Below, piece by piece: positions 34,446-43,434 of a stretch of 64,000 nt of DNA. The stretch covers positions 18,184 through 82,183 of the forward strand of contig NZ_FMYB01000019.1 of the NCBI RefSeq assembly GCF_900104155.1, written 5' to 3'. This DNA comes from Butyrivibrio sp. INlla16. GTDB lineage: Bacteria; Bacillota; Clostridia; Lachnospirales; Lachnospiraceae. Numbering within the stretch: position 1 is the stretch's first letter; each line of letters opens with the position of its first letter. A program made the translations under genes and the position numbers. Below the pieces are notes generated by a model. It did no database searches. It saw nothing but the letters and a program-made list of their open reading frames with translations, and had not been told where the DNA came from.

Positions 34446-36188
34446 ATGAACTATTTTCATCTTGAAGCAAAAGTAATAAGCCGCGGATCCGGGCGTTCTG
34501 CAGTAGCAGCATCAGCCTATGCATCCTGCAGCGAGATATATAACGATTATGATGGCGTGACCCATGATTACCGTAAGAAGACAGGACTTGTTTACAGTGA
34601 AGTTATGCTGCCAACAATGGCACCTGCAGAATGGGCTGACAGGGAAAAGCTGTGGAATGCAGTTGAGGAAGTTGAGAAAACAAGGGACAGCCGACTGTCA
34701 AGGGAACTCGTCGTAGCCCTTCCAAGGGAGCTGGATCCCGTCGTATGGGTAGAAATGCTTGAAAAATATCTTAATGAAGAATGCGTATCAAAAGGGATGT
34801 GCGCAGATTTCAGCATCCATGATGTGAATAAGTACAATCCGCATGCCCACATAATGCTAACCATGCGTCCTCTTAACGATGACGGCTCATGGCAGGCAAA
34901 GACTCAGAAGGAATACATCTGTTATAAGGACGGAGTTGAAAAAGGTTTTACTGCTGAAGAATTTAAAGCTGCAAAGAATCTTGGATGGGAGAAGCAGTAT
35001 CTCTACAGTATCCCGGGTAAGAAAAAGAAGATATATCTTACTCCGGCTCAGGCTGCCACTATCGAAGGTTCCAAGAGGACATCCAAGTATCCCAAGAGTT
35101 CAAAATATGGAAGACAGAATCCCATATGCGAGGAATGGAACAGCGACAGGCAGCTGCAGACCTGGCGAAAGTCATGGGAAGATATCATAAACAGCTATCA
35201 GGAAAGATATGGCATAGCTGAGCGGGTTAGCTGCAAGAGCCATGCTGCAAGGGGCATCAAGGAACAGCCGACTATACACGAAGGTTATTATGCAAGGAAC
35301 ATGGAAAAAGAAGGGCTTGTATCCGACAGATGCGAGATCAACCGTCAGATAAAAGCAGATAACAGCCTTCTTCGAAAACTTCAGAAGAAAGTAAAGGCGT
35401 ACTCAAAAGCTGCATCTGACAATATCCCGGCAATTGCTTCAAAGCTTGAAAAGTTCTTTAAAAGCCTTGTCGTTTACACTTTTCAGCTACACTTGAAGAA
35501 GAAACAGAAAAAAGCAGCCGAGAAAAGGCTTGGTGAACTGAAAGAACTTAAGAAAATCTATGAAGACTGTACCGCAAAGATAAGCTCCCGAGCTGAAGAG
35601 CGGAAAGAATTCAACGGAAAGCTTAAGAACTTGAAACCATATCAGAAAATCCAGTTCATAAAGTATACCAGTCAGGTAGCTCTGCTCACTGAGGAAATTG
35701 AGGAGTTTAAGAGTGAAAGGTCTGCTGCTCTTTCCAGATATGGCATGCCTGTGGAAACAAGGATCACGGATATAAGAAGGGAAATCAAGGATGCTGAAGG
35801 TATAGTGGAAAAGCTGGGTGGTCAGATACCTGAAATCAAAAAGTCCAAGGAAGATACTCTTGGAAAGTATAAAGCTGAGATCCATGCTCTCAGCTCAGAT
35901 ATGTTTGCTCAGATTTCTGAGGAAAGAACAAAGATCCATGATGAACATGTCAATGAGGCAAGACAGATTTTAAGCGATAGCCTAAAGAAATCCTCTGATA
36001 AGGACCTTTTTGCTAAAGCTATTAAAGAAGTGGATGCGACACTATCAGAGATTGAGCCATCTGTAATGCCAGAGACAGAAAACAAGAAGAAATCTCTCCT
36101 TGCAGATCTCAGGGCAGATAAGGAGGTTGCAGCAAGAATACCCAGAAAAGTCAAGGAAAAGGACAAAGATAAGGGCATGTCACTGTAG
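34446..36188 (+). CDS. MobA/MobL family relaxase
   Basis: A 580-residue relaxase that nicks oriT and pilots the DNA strand during mobilisation. The N-terminus has YFHLEAKVISRGSGRSAVAA with the likely catalytic Tyr region (AYASCSEIYND), and the HUH-type metal site is NPHAHIMLTMRPL near residues 130-142. The C-terminal ~300 residues are long charged helices with coiled-coil character. CAGGAG precedes the start. No type IV secretion genes are present, so the element would depend on a helper conjugative element. Confidence 0.9.
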   Translation: MNYFHLEAKVISRGSGRSAVAASAYASCSEIYNDYDGVTHDYRKKTGLVYSEVMLPTMAPAEWADREKLWNAVEEVEKTRDSRLSRELVVALPRELDPVVWVEMLEKYLNEECVSKGMCADFSIHDVNKYNPHAHIMLTMRPLNDDGSWQAKTQKEYICYKDGVEKGFTAEEFKAAKNLGWEKQYLYSIPGKKKKIYLTPAQAATIEGSKRTSKYPKSSKYGRQNPICEEWNSDRQLQTWRKSWEDIINSYQERYGIAERVSCKSHAARGIKEQPTIHEGYYARNMEKEGLVSDRCEINRQIKADNSLLRKLQKKVKAYSKAASDNIPAIASKLEKFFKSLVVYTFQLHLKKKQKKAAEKRLGELKELKKIYEDCTAKISSRAEERKEFNGKLKNLKPYQKIQFIKYTSQVALLTEEIEEFKSERSAALSRYGMPVETRITDIRREIKDAEGIVEKLGGQIPEIKKSKEDTLGKYKAEIHALSSDMFAQISEERTKIHDEHVNEARQILSDSLKKSSDKDLFAKAIKEVDATLSEIEPSVMPETENKKKSLLADLRADKEVAARIPRKVKEKDKDKGMSL

Positions 36189-36266
36189 TGTCACAGAAGA
36201 AATCATATTATTTACAGGCATGGCAGGTGTAGTATTGGAACTTGCCAGCTTGGGAAAGGAGGAATG

Positions 36267-36500
36267 ATGAAAAAGTACTATGATAACAGGGAAGATAACA
36301 TTGCTTTTGAGAGATGGGTAGATGTTACTGCAAGACTGATGGTGAAGTACGGCCCAGGGTTGCTTAAGAGGTTGGAGAAGGAAAACATGGTCTTGTATAT
36401 GATAGATTACGAGTTCTGCACGGATGGGGCAGAATCAGATTCTTTCACAAATGATCCTGATGTTGTACTTGGCTATTCTTATGTAGTAAGTGCTGCCTGA
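36267..36500 (+). CDS. small hypothetical protein of the mobile element
   Basis: A 77-residue protein I do not recognise, with an aromatic, acidic sequence (YYDNREDNIAFERW, YMIDYEFCTDG). AAAGGAGG supports the ATG at 36267 rather than the one immediately before it, which would be too close to the Shine-Dalgarno. It follows the relaxase gene by about 80 bp. Confidence 0.55.
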   Translation: MKKYYDNREDNIAFERWVDVTARLMVKYGPGLLKRLEKENMVLYMIDYEFCTDGAESDSFTNDPDVVLGYSYVVSAA

Positions 36501-36508
36501 CAACAATG

Positions 36509-36564
36509 AATTACACGTTGTGTACAAGAATTATTTATGGTAAACTTATACACAACGTGTAATT
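36509..36564. promoter_or_regulatory. perfect 16-bp inverted repeat before the XRE gene
   Basis: AATTACACGTTGTGTA (36509-36524) and TACACAACGTGTAATT (36549-36564) are perfect inverted copies separated by 24 bp. They lie just upstream of the XRE-type regulator gene at 36581, a likely operator pair for autoregulation. Confidence 0.65.
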
Positions 36565-36580
36565 GAGAAAGGGGCGTCTC

Positions 36581-36787
36581 ATGGATGATAAAGCGAAAAA
36601 AATAAAAGAACTACGCGAAAGTACTGGTATGAACCGCAAGGAATTCTGCGAGTATTTTAATATTCCTTACAGGACAGTTACTGAGTGGGAGCGTGATATG
36701 AGGCATGCACCTGATTATGTTGTGAGGCTTTTGGAGTATTACATAAGGATGGAAAAACTGCTGAAAAAGGATGATGAGAAGGAATAA
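36581..36787 (+). CDS. small XRE-type HTH regulator
   Basis: A 68-residue protein made of one helix-turn-helix domain: IKELRESTGMNRKEFCEYF, then IPYRTVTEWERDMRHAP, then a helical end. The spacing matches Cro/C1-type folds. AAAGGGG precedes the ATG at 36581. The 16-bp inverted repeat upstream suggests it controls its own promoter. Confidence 0.8.
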   Translation: MDDKAKKIKELRESTGMNRKEFCEYFNIPYRTVTEWERDMRHAPDYVVRLLEYYIRMEKLLKKDDEKE

Positions 36788-36809
36788 TTGTCTTGGAATC
36801 AGTATGTTT

Positions 36810-36875
36810 AAACAGGTCGAAATCGACCTGTTTATAATCTGAATGATCCTAAACCCCTCGAATTCGACGGGTTTA
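36810..36875. promoter_or_regulatory. two related palindromes 41 bp apart
   Basis: AAACAGGTCGA-AA-TCGACCTGTTT (36810-36833) and TAAACCC-cTCGAATTCGAc-GGGTTTA (36850-36875) share the core AAAC..[GC]TCGAAWTCGAC..GTTTA. Their centres are 41 bp apart, about four helical turns. The first could also serve as a terminator for the XRE gene, but the shared core suggests operators for the gene at 36894. Confidence 0.6.
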
Positions 36876-36893
36876 AAAGAAGTGAGGAGCAAT

Positions 36894-37463
36894 ATGGAAA
36901 AAGGAAACAAATCAAGAAATGTATCTGTAATTAAGGATGCAGATGGAAACAGCATTGTCATGATAAATGACATTATCTTTAAGGGTAAGCGAAGCCTGAA
37001 CTGGGAAGATGTCGAACAGTATCTTAAAGATTATGTGGGAGAGTTATACTCAATAGCAGAGGATGGAGAAATCATATATATTGGGACAACTCTTCCAGGG
37101 GAATATGCCGGATCTGTTTATACCAAGAAGCTGAAAGGTGCGGTTGCTAAAGCTAAGGCAAATGCTGCACAGGGAATACCGGAAATGATTGAAATAGCTA
37201 CGAATGGGGTGTTCGAAGAAAACAGGAAGAAAAAGCATGGCCGTGATGCTAAGAATGGATGGTATAGGTATGATACTCGTTTTGGATTACCAATCTATGG
37301 TGAAGATGATGAAATCACTGGATACAATATTTTTCACGCCAGACTATTGATAAGACATGCAGGCAGTGGGAAGAAATATCTATATGATGTTATGGAAATA
37401 AAAAAAGAAACGAGCAAGTCCTGTCAGGCCGAAGCCCTACCCGGTGAAAAACCCATTTCTTAA
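36894..37463 (+). CDS. hypothetical protein of the mobile element, 189 aa
   Basis: A soluble protein. The N-terminal half has SLNWEDVEQYLKDYVGELY and YIGTTLPGEYAGS. The C-terminal part (GYNIFHARLLIRHAGSGKKY then LYDVMEIKKETSK) recalls BECR-type RNase or phage nuclease-like C-termini found in Firmicutes, but I cannot assign it securely. The start at 36894 follows GTGAGGAG. Two operator-like palindromes precede it. It could be a toxin-like protein. Confidence 0.5.
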   Translation: MEKGNKSRNVSVIKDADGNSIVMINDIIFKGKRSLNWEDVEQYLKDYVGELYSIAEDGEIIYIGTTLPGEYAGSVYTKKLKGAVAKAKANAAQGIPEMIEIATNGVFEENRKKKHGRDAKNGWYRYDTRFGLPIYGEDDEITGYNIFHARLLIRHAGSGKKYLYDVMEIKKETSKSCQAEALPGEKPIS

Positions 37464-37524
37464 TCTTTATCTTAAATAGGTTTGTTACAGTTGTCAACAG
37501 AAAAATGGAGGGAGATGACAATTT

Positions 37525-39478
37525 ATGACAAAGACTAAGAAAACTAAGTGTTACATATATACAAGAGTATCCACCGCTATTCAGGTTGATGGATACTCTC
37601 TGGAAGCTCAGAAAGAGAAAATCAGAAAGTATGCGGAATACCAGGATATGGAAATTGCAGGCGAGTATTCTGATGAAGGATTTTCCGGTAAGAACATAAA
37701 GGGCAGGCATGAATTCCAGAGAATGCTTAATGATATTGAAGATTGCAAGGACGGGGTAAAATACGTCCTTGTTTTCAAATTGTCGAGATTTGGAAGGAAT
37801 GCTGCGGATATCCTTAATTCATTGCAGCTGATGCAGGACTTTGGTGTAAACCTTATCTGTGTAGAAGATAGCATCGACAGCTCGAAGGAGGCCGGAAAGC
37901 TTCTTATATCAATCCTTGCTGCTGTAGCTGAGATGGAGCGTGAGAATATAAGAGTTCAGACAATGGCAGGTCGTGAGCAGAAGGCTCGTGAAGGCAAATG
38001 GAACGGAGGTTTTGCCCCTTATGGCTACAAGCTTGTTGAAGGCGGGCTTGAGATAGCAGATGATGAGGTGGAGATCATTAAGCTGATCTATGATCGTTAT
38101 ATTCACACTAATTCCGGTATCAATGGTGTGGCAAGCTATCTTAACAGTCATGGCTATACGAAGAAACTTCGTCAGAACAACACCATATCAGGCTTTTCAT
38201 CCAGTTTTGTAAAGGATGTTTTGGATAATCCGGTTTATATGGGGAAAATTGCATATGGAAGACGCAAGACAGAAAAGAAGATAGGCACACGTAACGAGAT
38301 GCATGTGGTGGAGTAGTCAGAGTTCCCTATCTACGAGGGTGCTCACGAAGCCATTATTTCTGAAGAGGACTGGAATCTTGCTCAGGCTAAGAGAAAGGAA
38401 AATGCATATGTACGGCAGAAGGTTCATGACATTGATCATGCTCACATCTTATCAGGTATATTGAAATGCCCGTGTTGTGGTAAAAAGCCTCTATGGAAAT
38501 ATAGCCAAGGCTCATAGCAAGGATAACAAGACCAGGTATTATTACTATTGTAAGAATACTCTTGGTGCAACAGGACACAAGTGTACTTTCAGGCTGAACA
38601 TTGAGCAGAATGAAATGAATAATCTAGTCGCATCCATCATATCAGCAATGGTAAAGGATGATCAATTCAAGAGTGCTATCAAGGAAAAGATTGGAAATGC
38701 TTTGGATACAGAGGAACTTGAGAATGAGAAAGATGTTCTCAGGGGGCAGCTTAAGCAGGCTGTTGGCACAAAGAATCGACTGGCAAAGCAGATGGATTGC
38801 CTCGATGTTGATGATCCGCACTATGACAGGAAAGTTTCAGATCTGCAGAGCCGTTATGATGAGCAGTATGATATTATAGAGGATATAGAGAACCAGATTG
38901 ATGAAGTACAGAAGCAGATAGACAGTATCGTGCAGGAAAATCTGTCTGGAACAAGTGTCTACAATCTCCTGCTTGTGTTCAATAAACTCTATAAGGACTT
39001 TACCGAAGCTGAGCAGAAGGAATTCATGAGAGCGTTCATTGACAGGATAGACATCTATCCGGAAAAGCCTGCTAATGGCTGCTGGGTAAAGAATATAGTC
39101 TTCAATTTCCCCGTTCCGATAAATGGTAGGAATGTTAGAGAATTGTCCTTGGAAAATGAAACAATACTCGAGACGGTATGTTTATTGTCCAACCTTCATG
39201 AAGCAAAACATCATGTCAATGTTAAGTTAGATATGGATGAACTTGATCTTACAAGTGCTGAGGCTAAAGCTACATACAAAGAAATTGAAGAATGGGTGCA
39301 GGAACACTACGGATTTCATGTAACAAATCTTAATATCGCTCAGGTAAAGCAGAAGCATGGAATCATAGAGCGCGAGAATTACAATAAGCCAAAATCTGAG
39401 AATAGCAGACAGCCTGGAACAACACCAGAAAAGGAGAATGCTATTACTGAGGCACTAAAGTTTTTTAAGATGATATAA
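37525..39478 (+). pseudogene. serine recombinase, inactivated by an in-frame stop and a frameshift
   Basis: The first part (37525-38316, 263 residues) has the resolvase domain with YIYTRVSTAIQVDGYSLEAQ and the start of the recombinase domain. A TAG at 38314-38316 interrupts it; the frame continues after the stop with SEFPIYEGAHEAIISEEDW, normal for the family. A second lesion, one extra A in TAAAAAGCC near 38481-38486, shifts the frame inside the zinc ribbon (CPCCGK|SLYGN). The rest (to 39478) has the zinc ribbon, a coiled coil and a C-terminal module homologous to the rlmD extension. The element's integrase is therefore probably dead. Confidence 0.85.
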
Positions 39479-39482
39479 GTTT

Positions 39483-39509
39483 GAGGACAGGGAATAAAAA
39501 ACTTGTCCT
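39483..39509 (+). terminator. terminator after the recombinase
   Basis: AGGACA pairs with TGTCCT across an A-rich loop and is followed by TTTC. It probably lies near the right end of the mobile element. Confidence 0.5.
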
Positions 39510-39560
39510 TTCTCTATTATTAAAAAATGTTTTGTAAAGTGGTTCGTACAGAAATTATTA

Positions 39561-39606
39561 TTGACAAAACTAACAGTGTTAGTATAATAAGACTAACACC
39601 GTTAGT
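39561..39606 (+). promoter_or_regulatory. tetR-type promoter with two operators
   Basis: TTGACA (39561-39566), 16 bp, TATAAT (39583-39588). One operator ACTAACAGTGTTAGT (39569-39583) fills the spacer and another, ACTAACACCGTTAGT (39592-39606), covers the start region. Centres are 23 bp apart. This is a textbook arrangement for autorepression by the TetR protein encoded next. Confidence 0.85.
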
Positions 39607-39627
39607 TTGTGAGGAATGGGAGTAAAT

Positions 39628-40194
39628 ATGCCAAGAACAGGATTATCTAAAGAAGAAATAATAGAAAAAGCTGCTACATTAGCAAATGAAAAGGGGTTAT
39701 CATATTTGAGTGTCACAACGCTTTCTGAATATTTAGGAATCAGAAAACCGTCTCTCTATAATCATGTAAAGTCAATAGATGATTTGCACTATAAGCTTAT
39801 GATCTATGGTTGGAAGAAGGTTTCGGATGAGATAGTTGCAGGAATTGATTCAACCAGTCCAAAAGAAAAACTCATAAATTATGGCATAGCATTTTACAGA
39901 TTTTCTATGGAGAATCCGGGTGTATTTGAGGCGATGCTTTGGTATAACAAATACTCTGATGAAACTTTACTTGAAGCTACAGAGGGCTTGTATTCATTCT
40001 TCTTTGAACAAACAGATAGTCTTGGTATAGATAGAGAGGTGGCAAATCATTTGCTTAGAACTTACAGAGCTTTTCTTGAAGGATTTATCATGCTACAGAT
40101 CCATAATTCTTTTGGCAATCCGATTTCTATTGATGAAAGCTTCGAGATATCTATGAATGTACTGATATCTGGTATGGAGCAGTATAGGAGATGA
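39628..40194 (+). CDS. TetR family transcriptional regulator
   Basis: A 188-residue repressor. The HTH is in residues 5-50 (LSKEEIIEKAATLANEKG, then LSEYLGIRKPSLYNHVKSID). The C-terminal ligand domain resembles the TetR_C_33 (WHG) type. The start at 39628 is supported by GGGAG; an ATG four codons upstream is too close to its own site. Two matching operators overlap the promoter, so it represses itself. Its other target may have been the GNAT gene now reduced to a remnant downstream. Confidence 0.88.
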   Translation: MPRTGLSKEEIIEKAATLANEKGLSYLSVTTLSEYLGIRKPSLYNHVKSIDDLHYKLMIYGWKKVSDEIVAGIDSTSPKEKLINYGIAFYRFSMENPGVFEAMLWYNKYSDETLLEATEGLYSFFFEQTDSLGIDREVANHLLRTYRAFLEGFIMLQIHNSFGNPISIDESFEISMNVLISGMEQYRR

Positions 40195-40237
40195 CTATTG
40201 TTAGCCTGATAATACTTCTGCCACCCTGATCTTGCGA

Positions 40238-40396
40238 TGCCTTGACGAAGGCTTGTATCCAAGTTGGGATGCCCAGAACATGGACTAGGTTCATCTAGCG
40301 GAAAAGCTGGGATATGAATATTAGCATGAATATACGGCGTATGAGGTGTCGAGCGAGGAAATAGCTGATTGGCAGAAGTGTTGGAGGAACAAATAA
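40238..40396 (+). pseudogene. GNAT acetyltransferase remnant
   Basis: A 53-codon stretch reads CLDEGLYPSWDAQNMD, TAG, VHLAEKLGYEY, TAG, HEYTAYEVSSEEIADW, then TAA. This is the typical C-terminal end of a GNAT acetyltransferase, with two in-frame stops and no N-terminal part. It lies between the TetR gene and the CAT gene. Confidence 0.7.
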
Positions 40397-40432
40397 ACTG
40401 CTATCTGATGATGAAAAGAAGAGGGTAAAGAT

Positions 40433-41104
40433 ATGAACTATAGAGTTATTGATAAAGAAACCTATTACAGGAAGGGGGTATTCCGGCATTTTACGGAGGA
40501 TTGCAAGTGCTCGACTTCTATGACGGCAAGGGTTGATGTGACGGAGCTTGTTAAGTGCTCGAAGGAGAGTAACACGAAGTTCTATGTCAATTTCCTATAT
40601 ATCCTTTCCATGGTATTGAATTCCCGGGATGATTACAAAATGGGGTATCTCTGGCAGACTGAGGAACTGATCTGTTATGACAGGATTAACCCTACGCAGT
40701 ATATTTTTCATGAGGATACCGAGACCTGTACGCCGGTATATACAAGTTATGATCCGGATTATGCCGCATTCTACAAAAATGCTGTCTCTGACATAGAGAA
40801 GGCAAAACAAACGAGGGAGTATGGCCTTGATATGGAAAAGCATCCGAACTGGTTTGATGCTTCCTACATTTCCTGGCTGTCCTATGATTCCCTGAATATT
40901 GAACTGCCAGATGGATTCCTCTATTTTCTGCCGATCATCAACTGGGGGAAATACCGTGAGGAAAACGGGAGACTTTTGATGCCGGTGTCGGTTCGTATGA
41001 ATCATGCGATAGCGGATGGGTATCTGATTGCGAATGTATTCCGCCTGCTTGAAAAAGAGATGGCTGCGTTTTGCAATGGTAAAGTGAAGGATGAACAGAT
41101 ATGA
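40433..41104 (+). CDS. chloramphenicol acetyltransferase family protein
   Basis: A 223-residue CAT-fold enzyme that would transfer acetyl from acetyl-CoA to chloramphenicol or a related hydroxyl compound. The catalytic histidine lies in MNHAIADGY near residue 195, and YTSYDPDYAAFY and PIINWGKYREENGRLLMPVS fit the family. Length is normal. The gene overlaps the next short ORF by ATGA. Whether it gives resistance is not certain, since many CAT homologues in this family have other substrates. Confidence 0.85.
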   Translation: MNYRVIDKETYYRKGVFRHFTEDCKCSTSMTARVDVTELVKCSKESNTKFYVNFLYILSMVLNSRDDYKMGYLWQTEELICYDRINPTQYIFHEDTETCTPVYTSYDPDYAAFYKNAVSDIEKAKQTREYGLDMEKHPNWFDASYISWLSYDSLNIELPDGFLYFLPIINWGKYREENGRLLMPVSVRMNHAIADGYLIANVFRLLEKEMAAFCNGKVKDEQI

Positions 41105-41244
41105 GTAAATACGAACATCTTTGGAAATGGATCCGGGATAATGGAATGGACAGCTTCAAGCTCGCATATGCTGAGATTGAAGAAACTACAGGGGTTCCGA
41201 TCGACCATCCTTTTCTCAAATATAATAACAGGCTTATCTTGTAA
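41101..41244 (+). pseudogene. truncated small conserved protein (47 aa)
   Basis: MSKYEHLWKWIRDNG... runs to VPIDHPFLKYNN and stops at a TAA. It resembles the N-terminal two-thirds of a ~70-residue conserved Firmicutes protein of unknown function whose C-terminus is missing here. The following bases belong to a VOC-family gene without its start, so a deletion seems to have joined two genes. Confidence 0.55.
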
Positions 41245-41546
41245 AGGATGGAACGCTTTTTCTGCTTTACGGCAGGAAGGATTTTGAGAAGATGACAAGC
41301 CGGCGGTATGAGTATATAAAAGGACTGAACGGTCATTTTGAAATAGCGCTGTATGTCGATACTTTTGAAGAGGTGGATGAAGCATATAAGAAGGCCGTGG
41401 AAAATGGAGCGACATCCGTGCTGGAACCAGAACTTGAACCTTGGGGGCAGAGAACCTGCTATATCGCTGATCCGGAAGGCAACTTGATAGAGATCGGTTC
41501 CTGGAATAAGTCTTATGAAACAAAAGACTTGACGGAGGGGTGCTGA
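41229..41546 (+). pseudogene. 5'-truncated VOC (glyoxalase/bleomycin resistance) family gene
   Basis: The frame opens at 41229 without a good start and reads QAYLVKDGTLFLLYGRKDF..., then FEIALYVDTFEEVDEAYKKA and CYIADPEGNLIEIGSW. These are the C-terminal beta-alpha-beta units and the metal-ligand Glu region of a VOC protein. The first ~25-30 residues are missing. An internal ATG at 41292 could still start a fragment of 84 residues. Confidence 0.65.
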
Positions 41547-41600
41547 TCGTCTGGTGGACGATCGTTTAACACCGACCGAAACAAAGTGGAGAAAAAGGGT

Positions 41601-42305
41601 ATGGCGTTTGATTACAAGAAGGAATACAAAGAATTCTATATGCCGAAGGGCACACCATCTATAGTTACTGTTCCGAAAATGAATTATATCGCGGTTAGGG
41701 GCAGTGGGAATCCAAATGATGAAGATGGCGAATATAAACAGGCTATAGGTCTTTTGTATGGAATCGCATTTACGATCAAGATGAGTAAAAAAGGTGATCA
41801 TCAGATTGACGGATATTTTGATTATGTAGTTCCGCCATTGGAAGGTTTTTGGTGGCAGAATGGAGTAATCGGTATCGACTATGCTCATAAAGAAGATTTC
41901 AAGTGGATATCCGTCATCCGCCTGCCAGACTTTGTAACGAAAGATGATTTTGAGTGGGCTGTCAGGGAAGCTACGGTTAAGAAAAAACAGGATTTCTCAA
42001 AGGTGGAGTTCTTTACTTATGATGAAGGGTTGTGTGTGCAGTGCATGCATATCGGATCGTATGATGATGAACCTGCTACAGTAGATGCAATGCACAGATT
42101 TTCCAACAATAAAGATGTACAGGTATCTTCAAAGAAGGCGTGGCTTGCGGACAGATTTGATGAGGGGCTTGTATTCTTAAAAAGTGTGGAGCGCGGGAAA
42201 TGCTTCATAGAATATATTCCTGCAGAGCATGCATGGAATCCAATTGAAGCACCTGGGTATATGTATATAGACTGCCTATGGGTTAGTGATAAATGCTTTG
42301 CCTGA
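41601..42305 (+). CDS. GyrI-like small-molecule-binding protein
   Basis: A 234-residue protein of the GyrI-like domain family (effector-binding, as in SbmC and AraC-type ligand domains). Typical features are VTVPKMNYIAVRGSGNPND near residue 22, the central GYFDYVVPPLEGFWWQ and the C-terminal WNPIEAPGYMYID. It has no DNA-binding domain. The start at 41601 follows GAGAAAAAGGG. Stand-alone members bind or hydrolyse toxic compounds. Confidence 0.82.
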   Translation: MAFDYKKEYKEFYMPKGTPSIVTVPKMNYIAVRGSGNPNDEDGEYKQAIGLLYGIAFTIKMSKKGDHQIDGYFDYVVPPLEGFWWQNGVIGIDYAHKEDFKWISVIRLPDFVTKDDFEWAVREATVKKKQDFSKVEFFTYDEGLCVQCMHIGSYDDEPATVDAMHRFSNNKDVQVSSKKAWLADRFDEGLVFLKSVERGKCFIEYIPAEHAWNPIEAPGYMYIDCLWVSDKCFA

Positions 42306-42441
42306 TGAAGATTATGACAAAGCACATAATTACAAGCAATATCGGAAACACTACATGAGGACTATAGAAAAGCATCTGAGACAAGTTGCTTTTTGTAAAG
42401 AAGCTCATCCTAGATATAGATGTAGCAAGAAAAAAATAAAG
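42304..42441 (+). pseudogene. possible coding remnant after the GyrI-like gene
   Basis: A frame without its own start runs DEDYDKAHNYKQYRKHYMRT... to a stop at about 42441. The basic, Tyr-rich composition looks protein-like, but I cannot assign a family. It may be a decayed C-terminus. Confidence 0.25.
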
Positions 42442-42453
42442 TGAAAGATGGTT

Positions 42454-42491
42454 AAAGCTCAGGGAATAAGCATCCTGGGCTTTATTTTTTT
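42454..42491 (+). terminator. terminator
   Basis: AAAGCTCAGG (42454-42463) pairs with CCTGGGCTTT (42474-42483), followed by ATTTTTTT. It closes the accessory block started by the TetR gene. Confidence 0.85.
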
Positions 42492-42636
42492 GCGAGTAAA
42501 GATTAGAATGAACATATTGTATAGACAAAACTGGATGTAAGATTTAATTCCAGGATAATGAAATAAGCAAATCGGAGTTTGCATTTTTTATGTTTGTTGC
42601 AGCCAGATAATTATGATTTAAAGGCATAGAATAATT

Positions 42637-43434
42637 ATGAGTCTAAACAAAAAAGTAATTACACTTGAAAATGCCTCAAAGGTATATGATGGTAAGTATG
42701 TGATAAATAATATTTCACATGAATTTGCCAAAGGAGAATCCATAGCATTATGTGGACATAATGGATGTGGCAAAAGTACAATGCTTAAGCTATTAGCTAG
42801 CATTGTTTCGTTAAGCTCTGGGAAAATAGTGTATCAAAAGAAACTTAAATTCGCTTATGTACCTGAAAAGTTTCCAGGTATGGAAATATCAATGATTGAT
42901 TATCTTCAAGGCATTGCCAGGATAGAAAGAGTGGATTTTTCGCTAGTGAATGAACTGATCAGTGAATTCTACTTGGAATCCATGATCAAAACAAGATTAA
43001 ACAAACTATCAAAGGGAAGCCTTCAAAAAGTAGGAGTTATTCAGGCTATTCTTGCACCGCGGGATGTGATTTTTCTTGATGAACCTCTTTCAGGTCAGGA
43101 TGCAGACTCTCAGAAACGGTTTATAACAAAAATGAATGAATTGAGGAACAAGGGAGTTACGATCTTCATGGCTTGTCATGAGAAGATGCTGATAAATGAG
43201 TTGTCTGACAAGGTCTATACGATAGATAAAGGAAAACTCATGGAAGTAAAGAACCCAGGAGAGTTACAATATTTGGTCTATGTTAGAAAATGCCCCAAGT
43301 TACAAGCTTGGCTTGGCATGAAAAGTAATGGTGATAGGTATGAAATTACGGTAAAGGAAGCAGTGTTAAAGGAAATGGTGCTAAAACTATACGATGAGGG
43401 TTGGGAAATTGTTGGGATTGAGAAACTTGATTGA
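42637..43434 (+). CDS. ABC transporter ATP-binding protein
   Basis: A 265-residue ATPase. Walker A is CGHNGCGKSTMLKL near residue 39, the signature is LSKGSLQKVGVIQA, and Walker B is VIFLDEPLSGQD. The signature is of the LSKG type, as in ABC-2 exporters. The next gene encodes the membrane partner and overlaps it. The substrate is unknown. Confidence 0.88.
   Translation: MSLNKKVITLENASKVYDGKYVINNISHEFAKGESIALCGHNGCGKSTMLKLLASIVSLSSGKIVYQKKLKFAYVPEKFPGMEISMIDYLQGIARIERVDFSLVNELISEFYLESMIKTRLNKLSKGSLQKVGVIQAILAPRDVIFLDEPLSGQDADSQKRFITKMNELRNKGVTIFMACHEKMLINELSDKVYTIDKGKLMEVKNPGELQYLVYVRKCPKLQAWLGMKSNGDRYEITVKEAVLKEMVLKLYDEGWEIVGIEKLD

Noticed and set aside
38314..40302. Three in-frame TAG codons (one in the recombinase, two in the GNAT remnant) as possible stop-codon recoding
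   Set aside because: Intact genes in the window (recN, rlmD) use TAG as their stop, no suppressor tRNA is visible, and both genes carry other lesions (frameshift, missing N-terminus). Ordinary decay explains them.
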